Of a stretch of 64,000 nucleotides of DNA, positions 1 through 10,785 are shown in pieces. The DNA lies in contig CAUYUJ010012669.1 in the NCBI GenBank assembly GCA_963575745.1, positions 262,501 through 326,500 of the forward strand. The letters run 5' to 3'. The stretch comes from Prorocentrum cordatum. Taxonomy: Eukaryota; Sar; Dinophyceae; Prorocentrales; Prorocentraceae. The translations under genes and the position numbers were made by a program. Numbering within the stretch: the stretch's first letter is position 1; every line of letters starts with the position of its first letter. Under the pieces are notes generated by a model. It saw only the letters and a list, made by a program, of their open reading frames with translations. It had not been told where the DNA came from and made no database searches.

Positions 1-29
1 GTAGTACGATCAGTATTTTTTTATTATTA

Positions 30-478
<449 letters not shown>

Positions 479-544
479 GTAGTAGTAGGAGGAGGAATCG
501 CAGCATTAGACATAGCATTCGGCGTATCGTCACCAGTAGGAGTA

Positions 545-785
545 CGAGAAGTAGGATGATGAGGAGGAGGAGAAATACGATGAATATGATGATGATGCTG
601 TTGATGATTACGATGGCGATGACGATGACGACGATGATGATAGCGACGATGGTCATGGTGATGCTGACGATTATGATGATGATGGCGATGCTGATAATGA
701 TAATGAGGATGATGCTGATGATACTGATGGTGAGGGTGATGATGAGGAGGAGGAGGAGGAGGCGGAGGAGGAGGAGGGGGAGGAG
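545..785. repeat. Degenerate GAT/GAG triplet tract
   Basis: ATG/GAT-type triplets grade into AGG/GGA triplets near 745-785. This is low-complexity purine-rich sequence with no codon bias and no recognisable protein motif. Confidence 0.9.
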
Positions 786-1395
786 AGCGGAGGTCAACCC
801 GACCGTGAATCCCACCGAGATCCGACGCCACGGTCAAATTGCAACCTCGCAGGGGATCACTACCAAAGCCCTGGGCCCCATATCCCCACGTTCTTGTGTC
901 CGAGCCAGATCTACCCGCGAGGGCCCCGTGGCCTGGAACAGGGCGGAAGCGACCTGTGAGAAAACACTGGGACGCCAGGATCTCAGGGTGGCTGTTGCTT
1001 GAGGCCGTCTGGGGGCCTGATGTGGCCCACCAGGGGTCTTGGCCAGCAGGAAGGGCGGGAAGTTTCGATGTTCGGGGTTCGGGAAGGTGTTTGTTGCCTT
1101 TTTCGGCCCCTGGGGGCAGTTTTCGGGCCCTGGGACCGCGAAGAATGGATCTGGGATGAAAAACCCTACCAGATGGATTCCACGTCCGGGAGCCGATTTT
1201 AGCGTGAACCCCATTCCTACCTATTGCGAAAGTCTTACTGCCGGTGCCGCCGACCCTGAAGACGACGAAGACGAAAGGGACTGGGGGGTGCAGGGGGGGG
1301 AGGAGGAGTGGCAGGTGGAGGAGGAACGGGTGCGTCCGTCGATTTCTTCTCGTCTGTTGTCTCCTTTCGCTGCGGCTTACCCTGCCTGATAGAGG
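786..1395. other. Non-coding stretch with repeat fragments
   Basis: No gene recognised. It contains a truncated relative of the ~115-bp intron-associated repeat near 1120-1195 and one copy of the ~40-bp dispersed repeat at 1223-1260. Confidence 0.5.
1223..1260 (+). repeat. ~40-bp dispersed repeat, copy 1
   Basis: Runs from ATTGCGAA to CCGCCGACCCTGAA. Three further copies lie at 14108, 38120 and 46335. A GAC-type triplet run follows directly. Confidence 0.7.
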
Positions 1396-1845
1396 AATGA
1401 GGGTGAGAAGGAGAAGGAAGAGGAGGAGAGGTAGGAGGAGGAGAAAGAGGAGGGAAAAAGGGGAAGAGGAGAAGGAGGAGGAGGAGGAAAAGAAGGAGGA
1501 TGAAGAGAAGGACGAGGCATAGGAAGAAGAGGGAGGTCAGGAGGAGGAGGAGGATAATCAGGAAGAAGAGGAGGACGGAACACAATGAGGAGGAAAAGTA
1601 GAAGAAAAAGTAGAAGAAGGATAATGAGGAGGAGGGAGAGGAGGAGAGGAAGGCGGAGGATGAGGAGGAGGAGGAGTACAAGGAGCAGGAGGAGGAAGAG
1701 GAGGGTGACAGATGAGGAGGAGTAGGAGGAGGAGCAGGAAGAGGGAGAGGCGGAGGAGGAGGAGGAGGATGAGGATGAGGAGGAGGAGGAGGAGGAGGAG
1801 GAGGAGGAGGAGGAGGAGGAGGAGGAGGAGGAGGAGGAGAGGAGC
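1390..1845. repeat. GAG/AGG purine tract
   Basis: About 450 bp of G/A-only triplets on the + strand, with a pure (GAG)n run near 1780-1840. The poly-Arg, poly-Glu and poly-Ser/Leu frames are shadows. Confidence 0.95.
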
Positions 1846-2035
1846 CTCTTGGAGCCTTGGTTGGGGTGTTCTTGGAGAGCTCCTGGGACGTCTAGGAGGC
1901 TTCTTGGATCGTCTTGGGGCCATCTTGGCCGTTTTGGGCCGATCTTTGAGCGACACGGGGCTCTTGTGGGCAACCTTGGGAGCCATCTTCGGCATTCTGG
2001 GTTCTTTTTTGGGGCTGTTCGATATGTCGGGGCCG
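1846..2035. repeat. Degenerate GGnnCTTGG minisatellite
   Basis: Short units around CTTGGAG/CCTTGG/TCTTGGG. They resemble the clearer minisatellites at 21945, 46440 and (reversed) 29470 and 50660. Confidence 0.6.
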
Positions 2036-2227
2036 CCTGGGGGAAAACGAATCTGGTTGGACTGTGACGACGAAGACGACGAGGAGACGACGGAGACGAG
2101 AACTCGAACGGAGAAACCCCTCGCACACGCCGACAGGGTCGGCGGATTTTTTGGGGGGTCCCAACCAGTTCACCCCCCCCAGCCGCCTCCAAGCTGTTGC
2201 TCCACTCCCACCGCCCGAGTCCCTCAG

Positions 2228-2375
2228 CGGCGGCTCGCCCCTGACCGGCTACGCCATCTACATCAGCGACCTGAACAGCTCCCTGGCCGTCTACGAGGAG
2301 TGGGGCACCACCGACAGCGTTACCACGAGTGCTGACGTGAGCGGCCTGGCGTCTGGCGGCCACTTCTGCTTCAAG
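2228..2375 (+). CDS. FN3-repeat protein, exon 1 of 6 seen
   Basis: This exon encodes the middle of a fibronectin type III domain. GGSPLTGYAIYI is the typical strand-C region and GLASGGHFCFK the strand-F region. Codon third positions are strongly G/C, unlike the flanks. A likely acceptor is CTCAG before 2228, which places the exon inside a domain, so earlier exons should lie upstream of the window. The exon ends after AAG in phase 0 and the intron begins GCCGCC, a GC-type donor. It joins in frame to 13112, giving ...CFK|VAALNLV..., a normal FN3 F-to-G transition. FN3 domains are beta-sandwich modules of large adhesion, motor or scaffold proteins. Cellular location cannot be judged. The start coordinate is less certain than the end. 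Confidence 0.68.
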
Positions 2376-2510
2376 GCCGCCCTGCGTCGGCGTACCTCCC
2401 CTTGCCACCGCCGTTGTGTGCGTCGTTGCCGCCGCAGCCCTGGTCACCCCTGCGTCGTGAAAAAAGACGAGGGGCATCTCGTTGTCATTTCCCGATTCGG
2501 GGGCCTCAGC

Positions 2511-2632
2511 GGGCCCTGGGACAGTCAAAGACTACTCTGCATGAAAAGCCAGTCCCATGGAATTTGCCGAGACATCGCGAGGAGTCCACGATGTGAACAA
2601 ATCATGACATCGGGAGTCTGGGTTCCCATATT
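2511..2632 (+). repeat. Intron-associated repeat, copy A
   Basis: Begins GGGCCCTGGGACAGTC and ends ATCGGGAGTCTGGG, with the family's middle GGAAT...GAGAC block. It is about 70% similar by eye to copies at 13843, 20946 and 45011. Confidence 0.65.
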
Positions 2633-3734
2633 TCCGACGATTTGCTTCTTCAATCGTGATGTTTTTGTTCAATCTTGGGGGACCCTGGGGCCATCCAACA
2701 CGGGTCCAGGCCGAAAACTGCTCCCGGGCAAGGTGTCGGGAGCTGTGGTCAGACCTCCGAACTCGTGACTGCTTCATAGCGCTGGCCCCTGGAAGTTTTG
2801 ACCTCCTTCCCGGGGACCCGGTCGTGCTGCGTTGCCGGCGGTCCCGGGTCCAGGCGTGGGCACCCAGAGGCAGAGAATAACGCAAAGAATTCCGCTGCGA
2901 GATCTTCGCAACGCGCGGGGGTCTGGTTTTCGGATCGTAGCTCGGGTCTCCTGGCGGCCGATCGGGGCGATCAGGGCACCCCCGGGACGCTCTCGGCGAG
3001 GCGCAGCTGCTGGAGAAACCTCCCGACCTTGGAAAACCGCAAGAACCGACGAAAACGTCCTCGAACCTCGAACCGTGATTGGGACGGGGGAGCCGCGGGT
3101 TAACACCATCAAATCGGTGGATCTCCCCGTTTGCCGCCGGCACCTCAAGTGCGGGCAAGACGTGCATCTCTGGAAACAGGCACAGTGGATATGGGTAAAC
3201 ACGTGTCCCCCGGAGGCTCGATTTTTATCAACATCCACTGCGTCTCGGCCTTTTGGCGTTTCTTCCCAGAACGTCCAAGACGCAGTGGATAATTCTGGAT
3301 ACAATTATTGCCCTGAGAGGCCGGTCGGGCGTCTGCGCCAGAATTGCGAGAACAACATATTAAAAGAGAACAACTGAGAATAACTGAGAAAGCTCCCCCC
3401 GCTGAGCTGCCCTGATACGCCCGTGTTGACACGCAACGCATACCGTGTTCAAAACGTCCGTGTTCACACGAGGCGTGTTGGCTCGGCACGTGTTTGTCCA
3501 CGTTTTGGTGACCGTGTCGCGCCGGAGATGCGTGGCGCCAGGCCAGGGCGAGGTCGAGGTGCCTGCCTCTGGCTGCCCCGCTGCTCCCGGCCGCGGGGAG
3601 CGGCGCCCTGCTCTCCCCGCTCCCGCGTGTTGCGACACCAGCGCCAGCCCACTGGAAAAAATCAGAGCCCTTCGTGGAAAACTCAGGACATCGCATGTTC
3701 AGGACGGCGGTTGGGAAGTGTTGAACAGTTCTAG

Positions 3735-3895
3735 GCCTCCCAGATGGGTTCCGAGTAGATACGGTCGCGGGATCGCGCCGCATCGCTGATGCATCGCCGA
3801 TTAGGCTCGATGAGGAGCTTGATTTTCTGCGCCGCCGATGCGTCGTCGATACGGCGCGATCTTCCGACCACATCTACTCGGGCCTCATTTGGGAG
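3735..3895. repeat. Foldback (inverted-repeat) element
   Basis: The two halves are inverted copies. The left arm runs CTCCCAGATGGG...GAGTAGAT...GATCGCGCCGCATCG. The reverse complement of the right arm reads CTCCCAAATGAG...GAGTAGAT...GATCGCGCCGTATCG. This looks like a MITE-type hairpin. Related pieces lie at 14470 and 45985. Confidence 0.65.
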
Positions 3896-5378
3896 CTCTT
3901 GACAGCTGTAGAAGGGCCAAGAGGGAGGAGGGGAGGCGAGCCCAGGGGGGAAGTGAGAAGGGGCGGGCCTTCTCAGAAGGTTCGGAAAGATTAGGGCCTT
4001 TGAGAAGTTTTCAATGCCTTCCTTGTCCTGGGTGGGGTTCCCTAAACAGCTGCTGTCTATCTCTCTGCCTTGCCCCTCGGCCTTCCCTGCCGCTCCGTTC
4101 TCTCTGCTCCGCCTGCCTGCCCTCTCGCTGTTTGGGTCTCTGCGTCGTCTCTCGAACGGGTGGGCCTTGCCACCACTTTGCACTGCTCGAGATCCGGTCC
4201 CGATTGCCTTCTCTAGGCCTACATGGTGGAGTCCTCTACCCATCAGTTGGGACGCTGGCAGCTCTCATCATCAGGTGTTTGCACTGAAAAACAAAATGTC
4301 CAAAGCCTTCCCCGAAGACGCAGGAAACTTACATCAGAGGCGCGAGGGCTTCAGAGACGCCCCCCCGCCCTCTGAGAAATCCTCCTCCTTCTCACTTCCC
4401 CCCCTTGCAGGCCGCCGAGAAGAGGGAGGGGTGGGGTGTGTGGGGGGAGAAAGGTACTTAGAGGTATCTGCTGGTGGAGGGAGGAGGAGGAGGAGGAGGA
4501 GGAGGAGGAGGAGGAGTGAGGGAAGGAGGAGGACGGGAAGGAGGAGGAGGAGGAGGAGGAAAAGAAGGAGGCTTAAGAGGAATAATAAGAGGGGGAGGAG
4601 GAGGAAGAGGAGGAGGAGGAGGAGACGGAGGAGGAGGAGGAGGTTAGAGTTCTCGCCATATGTGTTGCCCCAAGTGCGTCCACCTGGCAGAACGATCCGA
4701 ATAGTTGCCTCAAGCCGTGCCGATCAGAGGCATGGCCCTGGGGATTGCCAGATATTTCCCCTCGTATAGCTAAGCAGGTTCGACAACATAATTCTGAGTT
4801 GTTGTCTACTATCATGCTCTTGCATTTTGCGAATGCCAGACAGGTCCCATCGTGCTGAATTATGCCTTCTGTGAAGTTGCAGTGCTACACACCCTCCCCT
4901 TGGAGCATTCTTGAGATCCAGCACTGCGTGCAAGGCAACACAGTTTCTGTATATTGTGTATGCGTGACTGAATTTACTCTTCACTGGAGACATCTCACAG
5001 GGATTCCAAACGTTGTCTCCCATGATTCGCTGTATGAGTTTCTGGCAGAGTGAATCGTTGCAGTGGTGGAGCTTACAGTTGGCCACCCACAGTGCGACGA
5101 ACCATCCGTTGAGTTGTTGTCCCGTTTTTACATGCCACTTGACCCATACGGGGTGGCGGGAACGCCCGGATGATGTACCAGGCCACCCGTGCTCGGTGTT
5201 CTCTCTTTGTGCATGTGCATGGTTGTTGACACCACGACACCTCGTCTTCAGGGTGCGCGCAGGAGAAGGAGTGTGTGCGTGTGTGCGTGCGTGTGCGGGG
5301 GGGGGGGTCCGCCCGCGGGGGCCCGCGGCCGCGCTGCACCACGGGGAGGACGGAACCTTCTGGCCAGTACACCTGACG
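3896..5378. other. Non-coding stretch with a GAG tract
   Basis: Nothing gene-like seen. 4471-4642 is a GAG/GGA purine tract. The rest is single-copy-looking sequence without strong codon bias. Confidence 0.5.
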
Positions 5379-5393
5379 AAAATGCAAAGACAC
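5379..5393. repeat. Target-site duplication, left copy
   Basis: AAAATGCAAAGACAC, identical to 12308-12322. The pair brackets the antisense LINE exactly. Confidence 0.9.
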
Positions 5394-5494
5394 TTTTACA
5401 GACACGCCCAGAGCCCCGCGGCAGAGGAAGAGGAGGGGAGGGGGGGGAGGGAGGGAGGGAGGACGAGGGAGGGGGAAAAACCCGCAACTACAAC

Positions 5495-8400
5495 TCACCC
5501 TGGTGGCCCGGGCCGCTCGGCCAGGCGCGCCGCGAGCGCTGCGCGCCACGCCACCTCGCCTCCGCCAGCGCGCGCCGCCGGCACCAGCAGGAGGGCTGCC
5601 GCCCGCGGCGGCAGCTCGCGGGCCCAACCAGGGCACGGCCGCGCGGCGAGCGCGCGCCACCGCGGCGCCGAGCAGCCGCACCTGAGGCACGCCACCCACG
5701 CGGGGCCCTGCATGGCCGCGTGCGCCTGCCATGCGCGGCCGGCGAACCACGCGCGCGCGGCCTCGCCAGGCGGCGGCGGCGCCACGTCCCCTCCGCGGCC
5801 CCCTCGGCGGTTCGGGCGGCGCGCCCCGGAGCCGGCTTGCGGCGGCGCGGGCGCCGGCGCCGCCCCTGGCGCGCCCTGCGGCCGCGGCTGGCGGTGGGGG
5901 CGAAACCCAGCAGCAGCCCAGCGCCGGCGCACGCGCGGGCCGCCCGGCCCATGGCTGCCGTGGTTCGCTTTCAGGGCGGCGAGCTCCACTGCCGCCAGCA
6001 GCTGCTGCGTCGCAGCGAGCGCTCGCAGCTGGCGGTCCCGCGCTGCGCGCAGGTCGGGCGGCGGCATCCGCGTCGCCGCCGCGGCGCCGGCCAGGAGGTC
6101 GGCCGCCTCGTTGCCCTCCCCATCCTCGGCACTCACCCCGCGTGCGCGCGCGGCCGCGGCGTCCAGGTGCGCCTTGACCCAGCGCGCCGTCAGGAAGCCG
6201 CTGCGGCAATGCGGCGCGATCGCGGCCCAGAGGTCGGAGTGCTGCCAGTCCAGGTGGCACGCCCCAGCACGCAACGCCGCGACCCCGTTGCGGACGTAGC
6301 GCGAGTCAGTCACCACCTCGACGGGCCGGCCCGCCTCGATGACCGCGCGCACGGCGGCGGTGACTTCCGCTCGCTGCGCCGTCTGTGCGCCGTCGACGGG
6401 GCCGCTGCAGTCGACGGGGCCTGCGCCAGGGCGCTCGAGCCGCAGTCCCCACGCCGCTCGCGCCAACAGGGGGTCGCAAGGGCGCAGGCATGCGCCGTCC
6501 GTCCAGGCACGGAGCCGCTGCGGGCGCGGATCCGGTTGCTCCGGGGCTGGCAGAGGGGGCAAAGCGAGCGGCGCGCGGGCCGCCACTGCCAGGGCCTCGA
6601 GCCAGACGTCCACGGGCAGCACCCCAGAGAGCCTCACGCCTGGAGGCAGGGCGGCCCGGAGCGAGACCTCCGTGAAACCGGACCCCTGCAGAGCCGTGCC
6701 CCGAGCGGCCGCCCACGCTGGGCAGGTCCAGAAGCGGTGCTCCCGGTCCTCGCACGCGGCGCCGCAGTGGGGGCAGGTTGCAGGCCGGCCCCACTTGGCG
6801 GCCACGGACTCGGTTATCACGTTGCCCGCGAGCACCGCGCGGAGTGCGCCAGCCGCGTCTGGCGCCAACCGCCCGCTGACGAGGAGGCGCCGGGTGGCCC
6901 ATCGGTCGACCCCAGCCCCGACGTGGGCGAAGTCGGCTCGCCGGGCGGCCACCTCGCGCGCCTCGCGCCGCGCCCAGGCCTCAAGCAACACCTGCTGGGT
7001 GTCACGCAAGGCTTTGTCGGCCGGCCGCCACCCGTCTGGGCACCCAGGGACGCCGCGCCAGAGTTCCGCCTCGGACCCGAGCCCCAGTGCCGCAAGGCTC
7101 CGCGTGGCCGCGGCGATTGGCCCGCACCCGCGCCCATGGCCCGCGGCCATGGCCCCCTCCGCCTGCCGCCACAGATCGCGCGGGAACCTGCCTCTGCGGA
7201 GCGCCTTTGCCAGCTGCCAGAGCGGCGCGATCGTGACCACGGCCAGGGGGTCGAGGCGCCACGTCGGGCTCAGAACGCCGAACACCACCTCGGCCGCGGC
7301 ACGCAGCCCGCCCCGGCACACGGCCGCCCGCGCGGCCGTCCAGAGGCCCGCGAGCTCCCGGGCGGGCGGGCGCCCACACGACGCCCCATACAGCCCGGCA
7401 GCGGTGCCAGCTGCGGCGCCCAGCAGGCAACGCTGGTGGAACGGCACCGGCAGGCGCCCGACGCGCACGACGCGGCCCCCTGCAAACCTCGCCCGGGCGC
7501 CGGCCACAGCGCAACGCCGGGCTGACCCAACGTGGGCGACCACGCCCAAGTCGCGGAAGCCGCAGCGGACGGCGATCGCAGGCACCAGGGTGGACAGCCA
7601 ACGCCGCAGCTCCCTCGAATTCGCGAACAGGCGGCTCTTATCGTGATTGAGTTGCCATCCCATGGCCGTTTCGAACGCTTCAGTGAGCTGCATCCCGCTG
7701 CAGACCGCTTCTGCGACGTCGCCCGCCTCGTCGGCCTTGCCGCGGGCCCACAGCGTGAAGTCGTCGACGTAGAGGCGCCGCCGCAATCGGTCGTCCACGG
7801 ACCCCGTGCGCCGGAACCACGGGTGCGTGAGCACGCCGAGGAAGAACACCGCCAGGGCACAGCCCGGCAGCAGGCCCCGAGCCGGCGACCATGCTCCACC
7901 AATGGCGCGCCCGACGCGGACCCGGCGCTTGGCCGTGCACGCCCCCATTGCCGGCTGGGCGATCCATGCAGGCACCCCCGCGCGGGCCAGGATGCCCGGG
8001 AGAGTCGCCAGGTCGACGCTGTCGTAGGCCTTCCGCCAATCCACCGCTGCGCCGGCAAGCACCTCCGACAGGGCCTCGGCGGCTTCCAGCTCCACGGCGA
8101 GCTCCCACACCAGCTCCTCGGCGCCCCGCTGTACGTCCTCTCCTGCCCAGCTAAGACGCCAGCGGGCGAACAGCCGCGCGCGGCCAGCGGCCCAGACGCG
8201 GTAGATCATTGGGAGGAGCCAAATGGGCCGACGCTCCATGGGCCCAGCACCCCCGCCCTGCTTGGGGAGCAGGAGGCCTTCGGGCTCCGCCAGCTCGGAA
8301 GGCCGCTGGCCGCCGGCCTCCACCGCCTCCAGGACGTCGGCTATCCAGCCGTGCAGCTCCCGCGGCAGCAAGCGCAGCTCTTTGACCGACCACCCGTCTA

Positions 8401-8703
8401 GCCCGGCTTTCTTCCGGCGGGGCATTCGCCGGAGGATCTCGGCCACGAGGTCCGCTGTCCACGGCTCCCGGTCTGGGAACGCGGGCAAGCCGTCCAGCTC
8501 TTGCAGCCAGTCTTCCCCCAGCTGCGGGGGCGAGCGCCCTTGCCAGAGCTGCCGCCACGGGCCTTCGAAGAAGCGGAGGCGGGCTGCGGGCCCCCCTTGC
8601 AGCGCTAAGAGCCAACGCCGCCGCCCTGCTACGTCTACAGAGGCCGCTGGGTCCACTGCCGGATCTGGCACGAGCTCGGCCTCGAGGGTGCCGCGCCGCG
8701 GAT
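5495..8703 (-). CDS. LINE-A ORF2, RT-RNase H part
   Basis: This encodes the polymerase half of the LINE protein, which copies element RNA into DNA at a nicked target. Visible in order: RT entry motif (KAGLDGWSVKEL), RPIWLLPMIYRVWA, motif A (AVDWRKAYDSVD), motif B (GLLPGCALAVFFL), the catalytic YVDD with its Asp pair at 7760-7765, and the thumb (LNHDKSRLF). A CPHC-x7-H-x5-C knuckle follows near 6720-6780. RNase H comes next, with TDGA (~6497), QRAEVTA, VTDSRYV and GNEAADLLA, so all four acidic positions are kept. The C-terminal tail carries a CLRCG...C zinc-finger-like segment. The frame is open up to 8881 but should be entered from the endonuclease frame through a one-base shift near 8690-8705. 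Confidence 0.9.
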
Positions 8704-10785
8704 CCAGCGGTAAAGACGACCCTGTTCGTTGGACACGCTTGCCTTGACCCAGTCGCGCCAGGCATCCTGTCGGCGACTGCGGGCGCTCGCACGGGCCGAG
8801 CGCCAGGCGGCCTCCGCCTGCTCCAGCACGCCGTCGGGGAGCACCTCGTCCACGCTCAGCCCCGCCAGCGCAGCAGACCAATCTGGCTGCCCGGCATCTG
8901 CCGCACGGAGGGCGGCGAGCGTGGCTGCCGCCACCTTTCGTGCTTTTGCCGCCAGAGAGCGGCCCTGGGCATGCTGGAGCCCGCGCAGCCGCCGCAGCCG
9001 GAGGAGGGCGGCGTCGGCCGCCGCGTCCGCAGCTTCGCCGCCGCCGCCGGTCGTCGCGGGCCGTTCAGCCTCCCAGGCTGCTGCCGCATGCGGTCGTTCG
9101 GGGACTGTCCCCAGGCCCATCCGGGTAGCCAGCCACGCCCGCATGGCCTGGCTGAGGGTGGCCCAAGCGGCGTCCATGTCGTGGGTGCTCAACGCACCGC
9201 GGAAGGCGCCCTCGAAGCCGGCCAACGCCGAGGCCGTGGCGCTCCTCGCTGCGGCGGGACTCCACCCTGCCTGAGCGGCACCATCAAGGGGAGCGACCGG
9301 CCGCCTGAGCAGGGCGCGCTCGGGGGCTTCGGCGCGCAGCTCCACCAGTAAGGCCGCGTGCGTGGCGATGCCGAGGTCCCATCGCAGCCCTACCCTCTGC
9401 ACTAGGCCGAGCGCCTGGGGGTTAGCCAGCACGTAGTCAATGCGGGAGGGCTCGCCTGACGATGGCAAACACGTAGGTCCCGCGGCTGCCAGGAGGTCCC
9501 TCCAGCCTGCCATGCCCAAGACCCCCTCGAAGCCGGAGTCGCCGATCCGGAAGTTGAGGTCGCCCACGAGGAATGCCGGGGCCTGACCCAAGCCCTGGAG
9601 CCACCCCGCAGCCTCGATCAAAAGGTCCACATTCCTCTCCCTGTCACTCTGGCCGCCGGCGTAGCCGTAGCAGTTCAGGAAGTGCACGGCGCGCCCGAAG
9701 CCGAAATGCACCGCGACATGCTGGAGGCGGCCGGGGTGCCGCCCACTGAGGCCCAGCATGGGCTCCGCCCGTGCCTGGCACTTGGCGGGGGCGTGGGCCG
9801 CGGCCAGCAAGTGCTCGCCCTCCTGCTCCTGCCCGGGGTGCAAAGTCAATCCCCTCGCCCGAGCGGCAGCGGCTGCGGCCTCCGCCTCCGCTGACGGGAT
9901 GCGCGCTTCCTGCGCGCAGACCACCGCCGGATCCGCCGCAAGGAGCCCGCGCCAACTGGCGCTCCAGCGCGTCGCATTGGCAACCACCACCGTAGCCGCC
10001 AAGCCTTCGGGCCCTGGCAGCGACGCCTCGCCCACGCGGATGCCTCGCCACGGCCACCCGCGCCATCGGGCCTGACCGAGGCCGAAGTGCACGGCCAAGT
10101 GCGGGTGCCGGCCCAAGTGGCATCCAGCGAGGCTCGCCATGGGCTCCGGTCGAGCCGCGCACTGACCCAGCCAACCGGCGCGGGGCCGAGCGCCCCCGGG
10201 GCGCCGCGGCTGGCCGCGCCCGCTCGCGTGGAGCAAGGGGTGGGTTGCCTCGCGGCGGAGCCGCCTCGGCTGGGGAGAGGCGGCGGCGGTTGCCGGCAGC
10301 GCGGCCCGGCAACCCGCTGGGGCGGGGCCGAGGGCTGCGACGACAGGGGGCCGAATCCCCCCGCCCTCAGCCCGCTCAAGGCCGCCAGGGGGCCGCAACT
10401 GCGTTCCTGGCTGCACCTTGGCCCGCGCCGAGCCCGCCGGGCCGCTGCCCAGTGGCCCTGGGGGGGCCGTTGCCGCCAGCGTCGCCCGGCAACCTCGTGC
10501 GAGGCGTGCCTTACGGCGGGGGCCGCTGGGAAGATGGCGCCCCGGGCCGTCTTCCCACCTGGGGCGCGGCAGGCAGCGCGGCCCCGGGTGCCGCGCCTCG
10601 CCAACCCTGACGCTCCTCCATGGGCTCTGCAGCCCGCGCTCCCGGGATGGCCGCAGCAGCGCCAGCAGCCCCGCGACGCATCCGCAGCTCACAGTTGGCC
10701 CTCCCCGGGGCTCCACGCCACCTCTCACCCGCACGCGCCGGCTGCTGCGGTGCGTCTGGCGGCGGCTGCGCGGACGTGGCACCAT
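8690..10785 (-). CDS. LINE-A ORF2, endonuclease part
   Basis: Counting from the ATG that overlaps the ORF1 stop, residues 266-480 form an exonuclease-endonuclease-phosphatase (AP-type) domain. Catalytic features are the QE pair (292-293), GDLN (408-411), SRIDYVLA with D450, and H476. It nicks target DNA to prime reverse transcription. The N-terminal 260 residues are Arg/Pro-rich and carry VGEARHPGP (61-69) and VGEASLPGP (251-259). Residues 209-240 resemble 338-365, an internal duplication. After GRLYRWIRG near 8700 this frame runs into unrelated sequence and stops at 8635, while RT-linked sequence continues in another frame. That is either a recent single-base indel or, less likely, a programmed shift. 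Confidence 0.85.

Noticed and set aside
2774-3304. Overlapping ORFs near 2.5-3.4 kb on both strands
   Set aside because: No recognisable domain and no G/C third-position bias. The region is inside FN3 intron 1 and contains intron-associated repeat sequence.
4014-4769. 251-codon + strand ORF
   Set aside because: Leucine/proline-rich start and a poly-Arg end made by the GAG tract. No coding bias or motif.
5073-7646. Large + strand ORFs (up to 778 codons) opposite LINE-A
   Set aside because: They are shadows of the GC-rich RT/RNase H frame on the minus strand and contain no motifs. The minus frame contains all catalytic residues.
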